Source: Acinetobacter tandoii DSM 14970 = CIP 107469 | GTDB taxonomy: Bacteria; Pseudomonadota; Gammaproteobacteria; Pseudomonadales; Moraxellaceae | Reading direction: 5' to 3' | Length of the DNA: 64,000 nucleotides | Assembly: GCF_000400735.1 (NCBI RefSeq) | Contig: NZ_KE007367.1 | Location: 486,672-550,671 of the forward strand | Part shown: piece by piece, positions 29,125 through 39,112 of the stretch | Position numbering within the stretch: position 1 is the stretch's first letter | Layout of the letters: each line of letters opens with the position of its first letter | Program-made: the position numbers and the translations under genes | Notes under the pieces: model-generated | Databases searched by the model: none | What the model was told of the DNA's origin: nothing | The model's input: only the letters and a program-made list of their open reading frames with translations

Positions 29125-30300
29125 TTGGGCGTGAATTTTACAGATACCCATTATTTTATATTAATTGTTCCAGCTTGCCTGATCTTAATGGGAAGCTTGT
29201 TTTTAATATGCCATTATTTTTATCAGGCTCCAAAATACTTATTTTGGCTAGGTCTAGGTTATATCGTGCCTTCTTTTTCATTGGCAGCACAAAGTTTTAT
29301 GTCTAATTCAGAGCTGGCTCTGTCTGCACCTTTACTGGGAGGGATGTATTTATTTGGCGCTTGGGCAAGTGCCTATGCAATGGCATTAAGAAAAAAAGGC
29401 CATGCGCATTCATATTGGTGTTTGGGGTTAATTGCGATAGCTCTATTGTTGCTAAGCTATTTTTCATACGTAGATAATCAATTATGGATCAGGATGTTGA
29501 TTCTTAATTCCACTATTGCAACAGTAGAGTCATTGGTTTTATTCTCGATATTTAAAAACTATCAAAACATTGATATATTTAATAAAATTGTAGATTTTTC
29601 TTATTTTTTTATTGTAATTTATACTTTTACACGCAGTTTAATTATTTATCTATTTTTGAGTGATATTGACGCTGACATGCTGGTCACCTCCGTTTGGTGG
29701 TTAATTATGCTTGCTGCAAGTATTTTTTTAAGCATGTGGTTTGCGATTGTTCTGTTAGGGACTTTGGTGCGAGATATTATTCATAAGTTGAATGATGAGC
29801 GTCAGAAAGACCCATTAACCAATTTATTAAACCGACGTGGTTTTTATGAAAAAGCCAAGTCAGTACTTTCATATACATCTCAAGACACCCATTTTTTACT
29901 GATGTGTGATATTGATCATTTTAAGCAAATCAATGATCAATATGGTCATTTGATTGGTGATAGCATTTTGCAACAGGTTGGTGAAATTATTCGGGAAAAT
30001 GTTCGTGGTCAAGACTTGGTTGGGCGCTTTGGTGGTGAAGAATTTATTTTACTTCTAAAAGTAAAAGACCAATATCATGCTTATGCAATTGCCGAACGTA
30101 TTCGCATCGCTATAGAAACTAAGCGGTTGTCAGTGAGCAAAATATCGGTCACAGCCAGTTTTGGTTTAGCACAGATCGTTGAGCAAGATTTTATACGTGC
30201 GATAGGTGTTGCTGACCAATTACTGTATTCCGCGAAGCAATCTGGACGAAATTGTATTGGTTTGGATTGTACCCAGATGATTTCTACAGCATTGAATTAA
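29125..30300 (+). CDS. membrane-bound diguanylate cyclase (GGDEF)
   Basis: The N-terminal half has about seven hydrophobic helices (residues 1-215), probably a membrane sensor. The C-terminal GGDEF domain starts with DPLTNLLNRRGF near residue 230. The active site is GRFGGEEF, an intact catalytic GG(D/E)EF, and RGQD lies exactly five residues before it, so the inhibitory c-di-GMP I-site is present. It should make c-di-GMP and be product-inhibited. The start is uncertain: TTG 29125 or GTG 29131. No effector gene is adjacent. Confidence 0.88.
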   Translation: MGVNFTDTHYFILIVPACLILMGSLFLICHYFYQAPKYLFWLGLGYIVPSFSLAAQSFMSNSELALSAPLLGGMYLFGAWASAYAMALRKKGHAHSYWCLGLIAIALLLLSYFSYVDNQLWIRMLILNSTIATVESLVLFSIFKNYQNIDIFNKIVDFSYFFIVIYTFTRSLIIYLFLSDIDADMLVTSVWWLIMLAASIFLSMWFAIVLLGTLVRDIIHKLNDERQKDPLTNLLNRRGFYEKAKSVLSYTSQDTHFLLMCDIDHFKQINDQYGHLIGDSILQQVGEIIRENVRGQDLVGRFGGEEFILLLKVKDQYHAYAIAERIRIAIETKRLSVSKISVTASFGLAQIVEQDFIRAIGVADQLLYSAKQSGRNCIGLDCTQMISTALN

Positions 30301-30413
30301 AGTGTTAACAACACTAAAACATATAAAATCCAAGCAAAACAGTTTAGAAAGCCTCAACTTCCTGTCATACTACGCAGTTACAAAATGGCTGCTTTTGAAT
30401 AGGGGTAAAGCGC

Positions 30414-31463
30414 GTGATTTCAGTAGGTATTGTTGGTGGAACAGGTTATACAGGTGTTGAATTATTGCGCCTATTGCTTCGACATCCAAATGTACAAGTA
30501 AATGTACTGACATCACGTACCGAAGATGGCCGCCGTGTCGATGATATGTTCCCAAGTTTACGCGGACATACAGATCTTAAATACTCAGACTTAAATATCG
30601 AACAATTAAAAAAATGTGATGTAGTGTTTTTTGCAACACCGCATGGTGTAGCGATGAAACATGCGGAAGAACTCGTTGCAGCAAATACTAAAGTGATTGA
30701 TTTAGCTGCTGACTTTCGTTTACAAAATTTGGTGCAATTTGAAAAATGGTACGGTATGCAACACGCATGCCCTGAGCTGCTTAAAGATTCTGTGTATGGT
30801 TTATCTGAATTAAACCGTGACAAAATTAAGCAGGCAAATGTGATTGGTAACCCAGGTTGTTATCCTACAACAGTACAACTGGGCTTGGCACCATTGTTTA
30901 AGCATAGTGACACGTTGGTTAAACCTGAGAGTATTATTATTGATGCGAAATCAGGTGTTTCAGGTGCTGGGCGTAAAGCAAGCATGGGTATGATTTACAC
31001 TGAAAACGCTGATAACTTTAAAGCTTATGGCATCGCAGGACATCGTCATCATCCTGAAATTGTAGAAGCCTTAGAAAATATTTCAGGTCAAACTGGTGTT
31101 TTTGATCAGATCTTGTTTGTTCCGCATTTAGTACCCATGATTCGTGGCATGCTCAGCACTATTTATGTGGATTTGACTGATGCAGGTGCTGAGTTCGATT
31201 TGCAAGCATGGTATGAGCAATTCTATGCAAATGAAAGTTTTGTAGACGTGATGCCTGAAAATAGTTCACCTGAGACCCGCTCAGTGCGTGGAGCCAATCA
31301 ATTGCGCATTGCTCTATATAAACCACAACCTAAAAAATTAGTGGTTTTGGTTGCGCAAGATAACTTGGTTAAAGGTGCTGCTGGTCAGGCTGTTCAAAAT
31401 ATGAACTTAATGTTCGGTTTTGATGAAACAGCAGGTCTAGAAGGCATTGGTTTATTGCCATAA
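30414..31463 (+). CDS. argC: N-acetyl-gamma-glutamyl-phosphate reductase
   Basis: ArgC makes N-acetylglutamate semialdehyde with NADPH, the third step of arginine synthesis. The 349 residues begin with the Rossmann motif [18 protein letters not shown]. The catalytic cysteine is in IGNPGCYPT near residue 147, and the family histidine is in AGHRHHPEI. The start is GTG 30414. argF lies about 4.6 kb downstream on the opposite strand, so the arginine genes are scattered. Confidence 0.95.
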   Translation: MISVGIVGGTGYTGVELLRLLLRHPNVQVNVLTSRTEDGRRVDDMFPSLRGHTDLKYSDLNIEQLKKCDVVFFATPHGVAMKHAEELVAANTKVIDLAADFRLQNLVQFEKWYGMQHACPELLKDSVYGLSELNRDKIKQANVIGNPGCYPTTVQLGLAPLFKHSDTLVKPESIIIDAKSGVSGAGRKASMGMIYTENADNFKAYGIAGHRHHPEIVEALENISGQTGVFDQILFVPHLVPMIRGMLSTIYVDLTDAGAEFDLQAWYEQFYANESFVDVMPENSSPETRSVRGANQLRIALYKPQPKKLVVLVAQDNLVKGAAGQAVQNMNLMFGFDETAGLEGIGLLP

Positions 31464-31481
31464 AACTTATTAAATACCTTC

Positions 31482-31516
31482 ACACACATTTAAATTTAGA
31501 TTTAAATGTGTGTTTT
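31482..31516 (+). terminator. terminator of argC
   Basis: A 14-bp perfect stem ACACACATTTAAAT / ATTTAAATGTGTGT with loop TTAG is followed by TTTT, 18 bases after the argC stop. Confidence 0.85.
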
Positions 31517-31541
31517 GAATAATTCAAAATAAGAGATGACG

Positions 31542-32294
31542 ATGCAGAATACTGACTCGAACACTACGTCACAATCGAATGAACCTGTCAAAAAGCCTTT
31601 TCTTGAAACCAATTTACCTTTGGTGATTGGTGCTGCCGTTTTGGTGCTCGGAAGTGGGTTTATTGGCTATTCGGTCGGACATCGGCAGGGTTTAACAGTG
31701 GTTGGTTATGATGCAGATGCCGAACAACTGGTTGAAGTTGTGCAAAAGCAAAAACAAACGCTTGAAGGCTTAAACAAAAGCATGAATACCGCAGTACAAG
31801 AGCGTGATGTTGCGGTCAGTAATTCAAATGATTTATTCACCGCACTCAATCAGGCAAAAGACAGTGAAACTCAGGCTAGAAGTTTAAGTGCACTATATCG
31901 GGAAATATTACGTCAACGTGGTGGTTTAAGCCTTACTGTACAAAATTTAAGTATTAAGCCTTTACCTGAAAATGCTTTTGAATATCAGCTAGATTTAGTA
32001 CAAGTCAGCCCAAGTAAACGTAATACTTCTGGGGAAGTAGCCTTACATCTTATTCAAGGCACTGAAGTTTTGGTTGTTCCAATGGAAGATAAAAACTTTA
32101 ACTTTGATGAATATGAGCGTTTGACTGGACGTTGGACAATGCCTAAAGGCTTTACCCCGCAATTTGTAGAAGTTCGTTTAACTGGAACGAATACACCTGT
32201 AATTAAACGCTTTAGTTGGGCGAAAGGGAATGCAGTTGAGTCACCATCTGCCAATATCTCTGAAATCCCTCAAGCTGAAGCGAATGCTCAATAG
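31542..32294 (+). CDS. DUF6776-like single-pass membrane protein
   Basis: This protein of 250 residues has a polar N-terminus, one transmembrane helix (about residues 28-48, ending GYSVGHRQG), a coiled-coil stretch (about 65-110) and a C-terminal beta-rich domain. The layout matches the DUF6776 group of gammaproteobacteria; function is unknown. ATG 31542 has AAGAG six bases upstream. It lies 14 bases before clpS and may share its transcript. Confidence 0.65.
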   Translation: MQNTDSNTTSQSNEPVKKPFLETNLPLVIGAAVLVLGSGFIGYSVGHRQGLTVVGYDADAEQLVEVVQKQKQTLEGLNKSMNTAVQERDVAVSNSNDLFTALNQAKDSETQARSLSALYREILRQRGGLSLTVQNLSIKPLPENAFEYQLDLVQVSPSKRNTSGEVALHLIQGTEVLVVPMEDKNFNFDEYERLTGRWTMPKGFTPQFVEVRLTGTNTPVIKRFSWAKGNAVESPSANISEIPQAEANAQ

Positions 32295-32308
32295 TTGTAA
32301 ATGATCAT

Positions 32309-32722
32309 ATGCGAAATTCGAAACGCCCAATTTGTCTAAACGACATTAAAAGTAGTTTTTATCAGTCTGGTTTAGTGGACTGGCATTTTAATCCGCGTTT
32401 AGTGGATGAACCTCAGCACGATGAGCATGGGGATGTTGCTGTACAAACTGCGCCACCCGAATTAAAGCGTCCATCTTTGTATGCTGTCGTTTTAATGAAC
32501 GATGATTACACCCCAATGGACTTTGTAATTGAAATTTTACAACAATACTTTGCAATGAATCTTGACCAAGCCACTCAAGTAATGTTAACAGTACATTACG
32601 AAGGTAAAGGTATTGCAGGCGTATATCCAAGAGACATCGCGGAAACCAAAGCGAACCAAGTCAATAATTACGCTCGATCTCAAGGTCATCCACTACTTTG
32701 TCAGATTGAGCCAAAAGATTAA
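32309..32722 (+). CDS. clpS: ClpAP adaptor ClpS
   Basis: ClpS delivers N-degron substrates to ClpAP. The core (about residues 55-137) has the N-degron-binding motif [34 protein letters not shown] and the C-terminal [16 protein letters not shown]. The 137-residue length exceeds the usual 100-110 because of a longer polar N-terminal extension with a CLNDIKSSF start. It is directly followed by clpA (nine bases). Confidence 0.93.
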   Translation: MRNSKRPICLNDIKSSFYQSGLVDWHFNPRLVDEPQHDEHGDVAVQTAPPELKRPSLYAVVLMNDDYTPMDFVIEILQQYFAMNLDQATQVMLTVHYEGKGIAGVYPRDIAETKANQVNNYARSQGHPLLCQIEPKD

Positions 32723-32731
32723 GGGGGTTAC

Positions 32732-35008
32732 ATGCTCAGTCGTCAATTAGAAGTATCATTACGTTTGGCTGTAAGCATGGCTCGTCAAAAGAGACATGAG
32801 TTCTTAACAGTTGAGCATTTATTATTGGCATTACTGGACAATGACTCTGCTGTGAATGCATTAAAAGCATGTGGCGCAGATATCATCGTCTTACGGAAAG
32901 AATTAGAAGAATACGTAGAACAACATACTCCTAAACTTGGTGAAAACAGCGATCAGGCGCCGCATCCAACTGAAAGTTTTGATCGTATTCTGCAACGTGC
33001 CATTTTCCACGTACAATCGAGTGGTGGTGACCGCACTGTAGAAGGGGCAGATATTTTAGTTGCAATGTATTCCGAACGGGATTCATTTGCAGTTTATTTA
33101 TTAAAACGCCATCAAATTAACCGTTTAACCTTAACGCAATACTTGTCGCATGGTACGCGTAAAGATGAAGTGCAAGTCGAAGAAGAAGCCGAAGAGTTGG
33201 ATGGGGAGTCCGCATCTTCAGCCAATGCTGGTCCATTAGAGCTTTACACGACCAACCTGAATCATGAAGCACAAAAAGGTAAAACCGACCCACTGATTGG
33301 TCGTGAAAAAGAAATTGAACGTGCGGCACAAATTTTATGCCGTCGCCGTAAAAATAATCCATTATTGGTGGGCGATCCAGGTGTGGGCAAGACTTCGATT
33401 GCGGAAGGTTTAGCTTGGCTTATTGTTAATGGTAAGGCACCAAAGCCGCTTGCAAATGCTGAAATTTTTAGTCTGGACATTGGTGCATTAGTGGCTGGTA
33501 CTAAGTATCGAGGAGATTTCGAAAAACGTCTAAAACAATTGTTAAATGCGTTGAAGAAAAGACCTGAGGCTGTCTTATTTATTGATGAAATTCATATGAT
33601 TATTGGTGCTGGCTCAAGTATGGGTAGCACAATGGACGCATCGAATTTAATCAAACCAGCTTTGGCGAATGGATCGTTGCGTTGCATTGGTTCAACCACA
33701 TTCCAAGAATATCGCCAAGTGTTTGAAAAAGATCATGCACTGTCACGTCGTTTCCAAAAAATCGATGTTAATGAGCCATCCATTTCTGAAACGATTGATA
33801 TTTTACGTGGTTTAAAATCTAAATTTGAAGATTTCCACCACGTGAAATATGACGATAAAGCACTAGTTTCGGCAGTAGAACTATCTGCGAAATTTATCAA
33901 TGATCGTTTCTTACCAGATAAAGCGATAGATGTAATTGATGAAGCCGGTGCACAACGTCGTTTGAAAGCTGAACAAGATGAAAGCTTGATTACTGTTGAA
34001 AACATTGAAGATATTGTTTCCAAGATAGCCCGTATTCCACCAAAAACAGTATCCAAAGATGATAAAACAGTTCTGGAAAATCTTGAACGTGATTTAAAAC
34101 GTGTGGTATTTGGTCAAGATGAAGCAATTGATGCATTGTCTTCTGCCATTAAGTTGTCACGCGCGGGTTTAAAATCTCCAGACAAACCTGTCGGAAGCTT
34201 TGTTTTTGCAGGCCCTACAGGGGTCGGTAAGACAGAGGTTACCAAACAGTTGGCGAAGTTGCTCGGTGTTGAACTGGTTCGTTTCGATATGTCTGAATAT
34301 ATGGAACGTCATGCAGTTTCACGTTTGATTGGTGCGCCTCCAGGCTATGTAGGATTTGATCAAGGTGGCCTATTAACCGATGCGATCCATAAGAATCCGC
34401 ACTGTGTATTGTTACTTGATGAAATTGAGAAAGCACATCCAGATGTCTTTAATTTGTTATTACAAATTATGGATCATGGCTCTTTAACTGATAATAATGG
34501 TCGTAAATCAGATTTTCGCAATGTGATCTTGGTTTTAACCACAAATATTGGTGCAGAAAGCATTTCTCGTGTCAGTATTGGTTTTATGGAACAAGACAAT
34601 AGTCGTGATAATCAGGAAGCGATGAAACGAGCATTCTCTCCAGAATTCCGTAACCGTCTGGATGGTGTGATTCAATTCAAAGCACTCCCTACGACTGTTA
34701 TTGAGAGTGTGGTAGATAAATTCTTGACTGAGCTGCAAGCGCAACTAGATGATAAGAAAGTCATGCTTGAAGTCGATCAAAGTGCGCGTGAGTGGATGGC
34801 TGAACATGGTTATGACCGCCTCATGGGTGCTCGACCAATGCAAAGATTGATTCAAGAGCACTTGAAAAAACCACTTGCTGAAATGATTTTATTCGGTGAA
34901 CTGGCAGAACATGGCGGCAACGTAGCAGTTTCTGTGAAAATGGAAAATGGTGAAGCTGTTGGTTTGAAACTTGAAGTGTTTGAAGATCAAACTGCTGAAC
35001 CTGCTTAA
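32732..35008 (+). CDS. clpA: ATP-dependent Clp protease ATP-binding subunit ClpA
   Basis: ClpA is the Hsp100 unfoldase that feeds proteins to ClpP. The 758 residues show the N domain (1-150), AAA1 with Walker A GDPGVGKTS (near residue 215) and Walker B VLFIDE, and AAA2 with GPTGVGKTE (near 496) and LLLDEIEKAHPDV. The ClpP-docking loop is SIGF near residue 613. Its operon partner clpS supplies substrate specificity. Confidence 0.97.
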   Translation: MLSRQLEVSLRLAVSMARQKRHEFLTVEHLLLALLDNDSAVNALKACGADIIVLRKELEEYVEQHTPKLGENSDQAPHPTESFDRILQRAIFHVQSSGGDRTVEGADILVAMYSERDSFAVYLLKRHQINRLTLTQYLSHGTRKDEVQVEEEAEELDGESASSANAGPLELYTTNLNHEAQKGKTDPLIGREKEIERAAQILCRRRKNNPLLVGDPGVGKTSIAEGLAWLIVNGKAPKPLANAEIFSLDIGALVAGTKYRGDFEKRLKQLLNALKKRPEAVLFIDEIHMIIGAGSSMGSTMDASNLIKPALANGSLRCIGSTTFQEYRQVFEKDHALSRRFQKIDVNEPSISETIDILRGLKSKFEDFHHVKYDDKALVSAVELSAKFINDRFLPDKAIDVIDEAGAQRRLKAEQDESLITVENIEDIVSKIARIPPKTVSKDDKTVLENLERDLKRVVFGQDEAIDALSSAIKLSRAGLKSPDKPVGSFVFAGPTGVGKTEVTKQLAKLLGVELVRFDMSEYMERHAVSRLIGAPPGYVGFDQGGLLTDAIHKNPHCVLLLDEIEKAHPDVFNLLLQIMDHGSLTDNNGRKSDFRNVILVLTTNIGAESISRVSIGFMEQDNSRDNQEAMKRAFSPEFRNRLDGVIQFKALPTTVIESVVDKFLTELQAQLDDKKVMLEVDQSAREWMAEHGYDRLMGARPMQRLIQEHLKKPLAEMILFGELAEHGGNVAVSVKMENGEAVGLKLEVFEDQTAEPA

Positions 35009-35021
35009 TTGACTTTTTTAT

Positions 35022-35052
35022 AAATAACCCGTGTTTACACGGGTTATTTTTT
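35022..35052 (+). terminator. terminator of clpS-clpA
   Basis: A perfect 12-bp stem AAATAACCCGTG / CACGGGTTATTT with loop TTTA is followed by a T run. Confidence 0.93.
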
Positions 35053-35107
35053 GCTCATTTTTTAGTAGCACTCTATTTATAGTTTTCTGACGGTGACAAA
35101 TATCTCT

Positions 35108-35461
35108 ATGGATATGCCATTAATCAAATTTTTGACCACAGTTTTCTTATTTGTCCTTACAGCAATTGCTGAGATTTTAGGTTGCTATTTTCCATATTTA
35201 ATTTTAAATCAAGGGCGTTCTTATTGGTTATGGATCCCAACGGCGCTCAGTCTGGCTATTTTTGTGTGGTTACTGACTTTACATCCCGCAGCTTCTGGTC
35301 GGATTTATGCTGCTTATGGAGGAATCTATATTTTCACTGCACTTATGTGGTTACGATACGTCGATCAAGTTATGCTATCAAGATGGGATGTATTGGGTGG
35401 GATAATTGTATTGGCTGGGGCAGCAATTATTATTATGCAGCCCCAAGGACTCATTCGTTAA
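35108..35461 (+). CDS. ynfA: YnfA-family (UPF0060) small membrane protein
   Basis: This membrane protein of about 117 residues has four predicted helices. The segment [20 protein letters not shown] followed by FTALMWLR is the UPF0060/YnfA signature. The family is related to small multidrug-resistance-type transporters, but the substrate here is not known. I use ATG 35108; a GTG at 35093 and an ATG at 35114 are alternatives, and none has a strong ribosome site. It is convergent with the secreted hypothetical gene downstream. Confidence 0.88.
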   Translation: MDMPLIKFLTTVFLFVLTAIAEILGCYFPYLILNQGRSYWLWIPTALSLAIFVWLLTLHPAASGRIYAAYGGIYIFTALMWLRYVDQVMLSRWDVLGGIIVLAGAAIIIMQPQGLIR

Positions 35462-35467
35462 AGTATG

Positions 35468-35941
35468 TTATTCAAAATTACAGTCTGAGTTCTTTAAAGT
35501 AAGATTATAATTTTTTTGTTCTGAAGTGAGTTTAATTTGAACTTGATATGGATTTACTCTTTGGAATTGATGTTCGAAAAATTTAGGACAACTATGCACT
35601 AATGTTTTTTTCATCATTTCATGAACTTGATCATCACCAATGTCTTGGGCGAATTGTTTAAAGTCTGGCGAAGTAATTAGTCCTGATATTTCCATGCGAT
35701 TTGCATATAAGCGCATTTTTTCAATCACGATGTTTTGATCAAGTTGATAGGGCATCGTACGAGAATCTTCATCACTAATATAATCTAAGATTTCATTCAG
35801 CGCAGTTGAGTTTTTAACTGTGTAATTTGTATCGACGATCTTTTTCTTTAATAAATATTGATCTAAATCTGTAGGTTGTGCCAAAGCAAACATGGTGAAA
35901 GTCGTGGTGAATACACCAAGAATAATAGTTTTTAATTGCAT
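35468..35941 (-). CDS. secreted hypothetical protein
   Basis: This protein of 157 residues has a clear signal peptide (MQLKTIILGVFTTTFTMFAL then AQP, cleavage about residue 22), so it is probably periplasmic. Two cysteines (in HSCPKF and SDCNF) could form a disulfide. I do not recognise the family. ATG 35941 is preferred to a GTG four codons earlier because TAAGTGA lies about eight bases upstream. Confidence 0.65.
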   Translation of the reverse strand: MQLKTIILGVFTTTFTMFALAQPTDLDQYLLKKKIVDTNYTVKNSTALNEILDYISDEDSRTMPYQLDQNIVIEKMRLYANRMEISGLITSPDFKQFAQDIGDDQVHEMMKKTLVHSCPKFFEHQFQRVNPYQVQIKLTSEQKNYNLTLKNSDCNFE

Positions 35942-35992
35942 ATGTTTAATCACTTATAGACATTATGGTTTTGATTATATCGTCGCCGAAAT

Positions 35993-36020
35993 AAAAAAAG
36001 CACCCAAAGGTGCTTTTTTT
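35993..36020. terminator. terminator of argF
   Basis: The stem AAAAAAAGCACC / GGTGCTTTTTTT with loop CAAA has long A and T runs. It lies 12 bases after the argF stop on the minus strand and also works on the plus strand. Confidence 0.93.
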
Positions 36021-36031
36021 AGATGGATTTC

Positions 36032-36952
36032 TTAGTCTTTTTTAAGATTTTCATTAATAAGAAATTCAACCAATGCCTTTTGAGCATGTAAGCGATTTTC
36101 AGCTTCATCCCAGACTACAGCATTTAAATGGTCTAACATGGTTTCAGAAATTTCTTCACCACGATGAGCAGGTAAGCAATGCATAAATAGACAGTCTGGG
36201 TGAGCAAGATTCATTAAGCGTTCATTGACTTGGTAATCAGCAAAAGCTTTTTCACGGATTTTTTGCTCTTCTTCTTGTCCCATGCTTGCCCAGACATCGG
36301 TTACGATCAGGTCAGCATTGACGGCCGCATCTTCCGCAGAGTCAACTAATTCAACACAGTGAGCAAACTCAGATAAGAATTTTTCTTGTGGTTCATAACC
36401 TTTCGGCGCTGCAATCTTTAATTTAAAACCCCACATATGTGCAGCTTCGATGTAAGAATTACACATGTTATTACCATCACCAATCCAAGCGACGGTTTTG
36501 CCTTCGATTGAACCACGATGTTCAAGGAAAGTCTGCATGTCCGCAAGTAATTGGCATGGATGATGGTCATCTGTCAAAGCATTAATTACAGGGACTTTTG
36601 AATAAGAAGCAAAACGTTCAACAATATCGTGCCCAAAAGTTCGGATCATCACAATATCTAACATGCTTGAAATAACACGTGCTGAATCTTCAATAGGTTC
36701 ACCACGGCCAAGCTGAGTATCACGTGGAGATAAGAATATTGCGCTACCACCAAATTGGCTCATGCCTGCTTCAAACGACACGCGTGTTCGGGTACTCGAT
36801 TTTTCAAAAATCATGCCCATAACTTTACCAACAAAAGGTTGAAAAATTTCGTTGTCGTGCTGTTTTCGTTTCAATTCGATTGCACGATGCAAAATTTGAT
36901 TGAGTTCTAAAGTTGATAAATCGCGTAAAGTAAGAAAGTGACGTAGAGCCAT
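36032..36952 (-). CDS. argF: ornithine carbamoyltransferase
   Basis: ArgF makes citrulline from ornithine and carbamoyl phosphate in arginine synthesis. The 306 residues carry [13 protein letters not shown] (carbamoyl phosphate site, near residue 50), [11 protein letters not shown] near 130 and [12 protein letters not shown] near 262, where the Cys contacts ornithine. This is the anabolic type by length and context. No arc genes are nearby. It has its own terminator and a 106-base spacer from the upstream TetR gene. Confidence 0.96.
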   Translation of the reverse strand: MALRHFLTLRDLSTLELNQILHRAIELKRKQHDNEIFQPFVGKVMGMIFEKSSTRTRVSFEAGMSQFGGSAIFLSPRDTQLGRGEPIEDSARVISSMLDIVMIRTFGHDIVERFASYSKVPVINALTDDHHPCQLLADMQTFLEHRGSIEGKTVAWIGDGNNMCNSYIEAAHMWGFKLKIAAPKGYEPQEKFLSEFAHCVELVDSAEDAAVNADLIVTDVWASMGQEEEQKIREKAFADYQVNERLMNLAHPDCLFMHCLPAHRGEEISETMLDHLNAVVWDEAENRLHAQKALVEFLINENLKKD

Positions 36953-37058
36953 GGTTACTCCACAATAATTGCTGTTTCAAGTACAACAATTAGTTGTTGG
37001 TTGGTTAAAAGAAAAGACTAACAGTTATATACTAAAAATGTTAGGAAATGCAAAAAAA

Positions 37059-37709
37059 CTAGACTTTTTGATGACCGTCTAAGAAGCGATCGACACAATA
37101 ATGAATATATTTTAAGTTTTCTTGCTCATTTTCCTGCACATAGATATTCATGAGCACTTGCCATTCTAAATTACGCACGATGCCAAAAAAGAGTTGTGCA
37201 GAATATTCAGGTTCTTCACATGTAATGAGCCCAAGTTCATTGGCTTTGGTTAATATACAAGCAATCGCATTTTGAATGTGCTTTGGACCCTGTTCATGGA
37301 TATGTTGAGCAAGCTGCTTACTACGCTGGGTTTGTTCCATGATAAGACGAAAAAAAGAAGCATTTTCAGGTAAGATGAGATGGATTTGTAAATTCAGTAA
37401 AGTCTGAATGAGGTAGTTGCGTAAGTCATCTTTCTCAATATTGAAGGGCATACAAATATCTTTAAAAAATTGCTCACGACGATAGTCACAGATTGCAGTA
37501 AATAAGCCTTCTTTATTGCCAAAAAATTTGTAGATAGAGGCTTTGGAGCCACCAGCATGATTGACGATGTCATCTAATGAAACAGCATCATAGCCATGTT
37601 TTAAGAACAAGTCGTTTGCACTCAATAAAAGCGCAAGACAACGCTCATGACCACGTTTGGTGTGTGGCACGTCGCGTGCAATAGGTTCTAAATCTGCTAT
37701 ATCATGCAT
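37059..37709 (-). CDS. TetR/AcrR-family regulator
   Basis: This is a 216-residue repressor-type protein. The N-terminal helix-turn-helix is seen in DAVSLDDIVNHAGGSKASIYKFFGNKEGLF (about residues 42-70, longer than typical because of a 25-residue N-terminal arm). The C-terminal half is all-helical, with a TetR-type ligand or dimer domain. No adjacent efflux or enzyme gene suggests a target. It may regulate itself or distant genes. Confidence 0.85.
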   Translation of the reverse strand: MHDIADLEPIARDVPHTKRGHERCLALLLSANDLFLKHGYDAVSLDDIVNHAGGSKASIYKFFGNKEGLFTAICDYRREQFFKDICMPFNIEKDDLRNYLIQTLLNLQIHLILPENASFFRLIMEQTQRSKQLAQHIHEQGPKHIQNAIACILTKANELGLITCEEPEYSAQLFFGIVRNLEWQVLMNIYVQENEQENLKYIHYCVDRFLDGHQKV

Positions 37710-37931
37710 CTTTCTGAAAAGTATCTTTAAAAATCACTTGAAATTATAGCAAAAGTTTGTACAAATTTATTTAATCCATAGTATTTATATGTATTTCTGC
37801 TGTTATGAGATTAATTAATAACACTATATTTATCTATTGTTGTAGCGCATTAACTTTTAGATTGGATCAATCATAACATGGAGTAATGTTTCTCCATGTT
37901 ATTTAAGGTGTTGTGGCTTAGTGACTTAAGC

Positions 37932-38162
37932 TTATTGTGCAATAACTTTAACTAAAATGGTTTGGCTTTCTTCAAAGTCATCTTGAATTTGTTTGCGCTG
38001 CAACTCTTTACTTTTCACTTTGAAATCTCGATCTTGAAAGTGAATAACTAATGGGATTTGATCAAAATATTGACCATCGACATCTAATTCTTCTTCAAAC
38101 AGTGGTGTGCCAAGTTGGTAATCTTTACTTTTTAAAACCACATATTTGACGGTTGTTTTCAT
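37932..38162 (-). CDS. hypothetical protein, 76 residues
   Basis: This small acidic/basic mixed protein has no signal peptide. The start has AAAGGTAGAG upstream on the minus strand. The sequence has strands in the first half (TVKYVVLKSKDY, VIHFQDRDFKV) and a polar helix afterwards. I do not recognise it. It is a single gene in a 570-base interval between the TetR gene and the CinA-like gene. Confidence 0.6.
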   Translation of the reverse strand: MKTTVKYVVLKSKDYQLGTPLFEEELDVDGQYFDQIPLVIHFQDRDFKVKSKELQRKQIQDDFEESQTILVKVIAQ

Positions 38163-38302
38163 TGTAATCTCTACCTTTGTTTCTATGCTTTATTTTTAGT
38201 TGTATCAGTTTTTAAGCATAGAATAAACCGTTATGCTTAGGGTTTGACTACGAATTGGACAAATAACACTTAAATAAGCTCATGAGGCATTATGGGGAAA
38301 TT

Positions 38303-38779
38303 ATGCTCAAGCAATGTTGTAATGAATTAGAGCGGCAGCAGCTCAAAATAGCATTCATAGAAAGTGCCAGTTCTGGTTTTTTGTGCAGCCAATTTTCGAT
38401 TTATAAACATAGTGGTGCAGAAATATTATTGGGTGGTTTGGTTTGTTACGATCCAAGCATTAAGCTACAAGTGTTGCATCTTGATCCAAAATTAATTGAA
38501 CAGTATACAGCGGAGTCTGCAGAAGTCACGCAGGCATTGGCAAAGACCGGACAGAAACTATTTACACATGCTGATGTGATTGTCGCGTGTACAGGTTTGT
38601 TAAAACCTGGTGGAAGTGCAACAGCAGAAAAGCCAGAAGGAACTTTTTTTATAACCATCCTATTTGCTGGAAAATTATATGATTACCGTTATTTGATTAC
38701 AGGCACACCATTACAAAGGTTAAATGAACTAACAGAAAAAGTTGCTACGTCGGTTTTGTTATTAATTACGACAGACTGA
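38303..38779 (+). CDS. CinA C-terminal-domain protein (PncC-like), divergent
   Basis: This protein of 158 residues corresponds to the CinA C-terminal (nicotinamide-nucleotide amidohydrolase, PncC) fold. Recognisable parts are IAFIESASSGFLCSQFS, LLGGLVCYDPSIK, ESAEVTQALAKTG and a CTGLLKPGGS glycine loop. The usual AESCTGG box is altered to IESASSGF, so the nucleophile Ser context is changed and activity is uncertain. ATG 38303 with GGGGAAA seven bases upstream is chosen over an ATG seven codons earlier. Confidence 0.72.
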   Translation: MLKQCCNELERQQLKIAFIESASSGFLCSQFSIYKHSGAEILLGGLVCYDPSIKLQVLHLDPKLIEQYTAESAEVTQALAKTGQKLFTHADVIVACTGLLKPGGSATAEKPEGTFFITILFAGKLYDYRYLITGTPLQRLNELTEKVATSVLLLITTD

Positions 38780-38929
38780 AAATTATCTCATGAATAAAAA
38801 AGAGTGTGATGTTTGATTAATAATGTTTCTTTTTTGTCTATAATTGTCAAAAAAAGTCACACTTTTGGGTTGTAAATGTAGTTTAAACATGTCTAAATAG
38901 AACTACCTCTTAAGAAATGGGGGTGGGGT

Positions 38930-39016
38930 ATGAAAGCTTTAGAATTATTAATAACGTCATCGTCGGTTGTGATGTTGATGATAGTAGTTTATGCCTTTGG
39001 GCAAATGATGCATTAA
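38930..39016 (+). CDS. putative 28-residue membrane peptide
   Basis: This is a 28-codon frame with a hydrophobic centre (SSSVVMLMIVVYAFGQ), so a single membrane helix is likely. A purine-rich GGGGGTGGGG run lies a few bases before the ATG, which is much stronger than most ribosome sites in the window. A perfect TATAAT is at 38839-38844, about 85 bases upstream. A strong terminator follows at 39053. I know of no family. The transcription-unit-like architecture is why I list it. Confidence 0.5.
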   Translation: MKALELLITSSSVVMLMIVVYAFGQMMH

Positions 39017-39052
39017 CGACTTTGAAAATATCATCTTATTTTTAAAAGTTAG

Positions 39053-39082
39053 ATAAACCCTAGTTTTATAACTAGGGTTTAT
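39053..39082. terminator. terminator between small peptide gene and the lipid operon
   Basis: A perfect 13-bp stem ATAAACCCTAGTT / AACTAGGGTTTAT with loop TTAT. It can serve the small plus-strand gene and the convergent six-gene operon. Confidence 0.82.
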
Positions 39083-39112
39083 GCTGTGAGCGATGAAAAT
39101 GAATGCTTTTCT

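Noticed and set aside
38813..38844. Full sigma-70 promoter for the small membrane peptide
   Set aside because: The TATAAT at 38839 is perfect, but the nearest TTGATT is 20 bases away, so only the -10 is noted.
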